From positions 1-6,393 of the forward strand of contig BEII01000107.1 of NCBI GenBank assembly GCA_002898935.1: DNA of 6,393 bases, written 5' to 3'. The notes beneath the pieces are model-generated. The model saw nothing but the letters and a program-made list of their open reading frames with translations. It was not told the DNA's origin and ran no database searches. Shown one piece after another: positions 4,728 to 6,393 of this stretch (positions are counted from its first letter, which is position 1; every line of letters begins with the position of its first letter). This DNA is from a bacterium HR32. GTDB taxonomy: Bacteria > Sysuimicrobiota > Sysuimicrobiia > Sysuimicrobiales > Sysuimicrobiaceae. The translations under genes were made by a program, and so were the position numbers.

Positions 4728-6068
4728 GTGTCCACGTTCAGCATCGACGGGTTGATCTCCGGGCTCAACACCACCGAGGTCATCCACAAGCTGCTCGAGA
4801 TCGAGCGGGCCCCCATCCGAAGGCTCGAGGCGCGCAAGGCGGAGGTGAACGCGCGCATAACGGCCTGGCGGGCCGTGAACACGAAGCTCACCAGCCTGGA
4901 AGACCGCGCTGCCGCTCTCGCGACGAGCCTGACGTACTTGGCGGCCAAGGCGTCCAGCACGGACCCGTCGGTGGTCGTGGCCTCCGCCTCCCCCGGTGCC
5001 ACGCTGGGCACCTACACGCTGACCGTGAACCGACTCGCCTCCGCCCACCAGATCAGTACGGACACTTTTGCGGATAAGGACGCACAGGTCTTCGGGACCG
5101 GCACCCTCACGGTGACTGTGGGCAGCACCTCCACGACGGTCACCGTCGCCGAGGGTCAGAACTCGCTCGCGGGGATCGCCTCGGCCATCAACGCGGCGGG
5201 CGCGGGTGTCTCCGCATCCGTGGTGCAGGTGGACGGAGGGTACCGGCTGCTGCTCACGTCCCAGACCTCGGGTGCGCAGGGCGCGGTGTCCGTGGACACC
5301 ACCGGGCTTACGGGGGGCGCAGAGCCGTTGACGTTCCCCCATGAGGTGAGTCCCGCGCAGGACGCGGAGGTCGTGCTGGGAACCGGCAGTGGCGCCGTGA
5401 CCGTCCACCGGTCTACCAACGTGGTTTCCAACCTGGTCCCGGGCGTGACCCTCGCCCTCGTGGGGACGGGGACCGTGACGGTGACCGTGGAGCAGGACCT
5501 GGGAGCGGTGGAGAAGGCCGTGCGGGACTTCGTGGCGGCCTACAACGACGTGGTGGACGCGCTGGCGCAGTACGGGCGGTACGACGCGGACACCGGGCAG
5601 CGGGGCGCCCTGCAGGGCGACGGGACCCTCCAGCGGATCCAAGCGCAGCTGCCGGACGCGGTGCTGCGCACCGAGGTCTCGGACCAGACGCTCAAGCGAC
5701 TCAGCGACCTCGGAGTGCGGCTGGGCCGGCACGGCAAGCTGACCCTGGACGAGTCGAAGCTGTCCGAAGCCCTGCAGGGCCGCTTCGACGAAGCGCGCCG
5801 GGTGCTGGAGGCCGCGGGGGGCCGGATGCGGGACGTGACCGACAGCCTCACGCGCACGGAAGGCCCGGTGTGGCTCGCCCTGGCCGCCCTGGAGGGCCGC
5901 CTGCGCAGCCTGGACCGGCAGGTGAGCGTGTGGGAGGACCGCGTGGAGCAGAAGCGGCAGCAGCTCGTGCGGACGTTCGCGAACCTGGAGCGCGCGCTGG
6001 GGCAGCTGCGGAGCCAGGGCGACTGGCTCGCCGCCCAGATCCGACGTCTCGGGGGGAGCAGCTGGTGA
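4728..6068 (+). CDS. fliD: Flagellar filament cap protein FliD (HAP2)
   Basis: FliD is exported and forms the cap at the filament tip, where it guides folding and insertion of flagellin. The protein has 446 residues, shorter than B. subtilis FliD (about 498), with both family domains present. The N-terminal domain, about 1-105, starts FSIDGLISGLNTTEVIHKLL and contains the helix ERAPIRRLEARKAEVNARI. A Thr/Ser/Gly-rich beta region runs from about 115 to 250. The C-terminal domain has AQDAEVVLGTG near 210, NVVSNLVPGVTLAL at 231-244, GALQGDGTLQRIQAQL at 293-308, and LGVRLGRHGKLTLDESKLS at 328-346. The last 60 residues are a coiled coil (LDRQVSVWEDRVEQKRQQLV onward) ending in the usual LRSQGDWLAAQI, the cap oligomerisation and export-chaperone end. 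It has no Cys. GTG is the start, with GGGGAGG 7 nt upstream; its stop overlaps the fliS start. Confidence 0.97.
   Translation: MSTFSIDGLISGLNTTEVIHKLLEIERAPIRRLEARKAEVNARITAWRAVNTKLTSLEDRAAALATSLTYLAAKASSTDPSVVVASASPGATLGTYTLTVNRLASAHQISTDTFADKDAQVFGTGTLTVTVGSTSTTVTVAEGQNSLAGIASAINAAGAGVSASVVQVDGGYRLLLTSQTSGAQGAVSVDTTGLTGGAEPLTFPHEVSPAQDAEVVLGTGSGAVTVHRSTNVVSNLVPGVTLALVGTGTVTVTVEQDLGAVEKAVRDFVAAYNDVVDALAQYGRYDADTGQRGALQGDGTLQRIQAQLPDAVLRTEVSDQTLKRLSDLGVRLGRHGKLTLDESKLSEALQGRFDEARRVLEAAGGRMRDVTDSLTRTEGPVWLALAALEGRLRSLDRQVSVWEDRVEQKRQQLVRTFANLERALGQLRSQGDWLAAQIRRLGGSSW
6051..6058 (+). promoter_or_regulatory. Ribosome binding site of fliS inside the fliD end
   Basis: GGGGGGAG lies 6 nt before the GTG at 6065, within the last codons of fliD. 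It supports this fliS start and coupled translation from fliD. Confidence 0.7.
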
Positions 6069-6393
6069 GCCGGGCCGCCCTCGCCTACCGGGCCTCCCAC
6101 GCGGCCACCGCGTCCCCCGGCCGGCTGGTGGTCATGCTGTACGACGGCGTTCTCCGGTTCCTCGAAGAGGCCACCCGGGCTTATCGAGCCGGCGACGGCC
6201 CGGCGGGCGACCGCGCGGTGGTGCGTGCGGAGCGGATCCTCCTGGAGCTCATGGCTGCCCTGGACCTGCGGTACGACCTCGCCCCTCGGCTGCTGGAGGT
6301 GTACCGGTTCAGCTTCCAGCAGCTGGCGGACGCCCGCCGCCGCAGGGACGTGCAAACGCTGGAGCGGGTGCGCGGCTGGCTTGCGGAATTGCG
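6065..6393 (+). CDS. fliS: Flagellin export chaperone FliS (3' end cut by the window)
   Basis: FliS is a small four-helix cytoplasmic chaperone that binds the C-terminal D0 of flagellin, prevents premature polymerisation and brings it to the export gate. Translating from the GTG at 6065 gives 109 residues without a stop, and the frame runs off the window. The N-terminal signature is clear: AYRASHAATASPGRLVVMLY at about 7-26, then DGVLRFLEEA at 27-36. This matches the family form AY....v.ta.P..Li.mLYdg.l.fl. Later helices AERILLELMAALDLRYD and LLEVYRFSFQQLADA fit the family helices with the conserved Tyr and Leu positions. Usual length is about 120-135, so perhaps 10-25 residues are missing. 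The GTG overlaps the fliD TGA (GTGA), suggesting translational coupling. The protein has no Lys in the visible part. A fliT-like gene may follow outside the window, as in B. subtilis. Confidence 0.94.
   Translation, partial: MSRAALAYRASHAATASPGRLVVMLYDGVLRFLEEATRAYRAGDGPAGDRAVVRAERILLELMAALDLRYDLAPRLLEVYRFSFQQLADARRRRDVQTLERVRGWLAEL

Noticed and set aside
3525..4740. CCACGTTCA occurs both before hag (3525-3533) and at the fliD start (4732-4740), and flgK and fliD share GTGTCCACGTT at their starts
   Set aside because: The matches are 9-11 bases with different positions relative to the starts. In flgK and fliD they encode MSTF with the favoured codons, so chance and codon bias are enough.
1..6393. 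Search by eye for CRISPR arrays, tRNA or rRNA genes, insertion sequences and attachment sites
   Set aside because: No spaced direct repeats, tRNA-like cloverleaf, rRNA-like stretch, transposase or target duplication was seen; coding is nearly continuous.

Overview
The window is one block of late flagellar genes, all on the + strand. In order they are flgN (5' end probably cut), flgK, flgL, fliW, csrA, hag (flagellin), flaG, fliD and fliS (3' end cut by the window). The DNA is very GC-rich, six of the eight visible starts are GTG, and the proteins use Arg almost to the exclusion of Lys. Gene order and the FliW-CsrA-flagellin pairing resemble Bacillus-type (Bacillota) flagellar operons, without the extra genes (yviE, yvzB) found in B. 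subtilis. A high-GC Bacillota or a related deep-branching, possibly thermophilic, lineage fits; the sequence alone does not name the organism.

Layout: 2-2689 encodes the hook-filament junction module, with the chaperone FlgN followed by its two clients FlgK and FlgL; flgK and flgL overlap by one base. 2692-3381 encodes the two cytoplasmic regulators FliW and CsrA. 3364-3546 is the control region of the flagellin gene. It holds a sigma-28/SigD-type promoter whose -35 element lies in the last codons of csrA, and a leader of about 140 nt. The leader has a GGA-in-hexaloop hairpin typical of CsrA sites and a second GGA-rich site that is the hag Shine-Dalgarno itself. 3547-4395 is a short flagellin, followed after 12 nt by a perfect 12-bp GC hairpin. 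4456-6393 encodes FlaG, the filament cap FliD, and the flagellin chaperone FliS, whose start overlaps the fliD stop by 4 nt.

How the genes work together: FlgK and FlgL form the junction between hook and filament, FliD caps the growing tip, and Hag polymerises between them. FlgN and FliS keep the exported subunits unassembled in the cytoplasm. By the known B. subtilis logic, free Hag binds FliW, which releases CsrA to block hag translation; export of Hag frees FliW to bind CsrA. Here both regulators sit directly upstream of the target, and the CsrA target architecture can be read in the hag leader.

No new system is evident. The points most worth a second look are the hag control region, the hag-flaG hairpin, the lysine-free FlgK and the incomplete fliS at the right edge. 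No gene-free stretch exceeds 300 bases; the largest gap, 3382-3546, is the hag leader.
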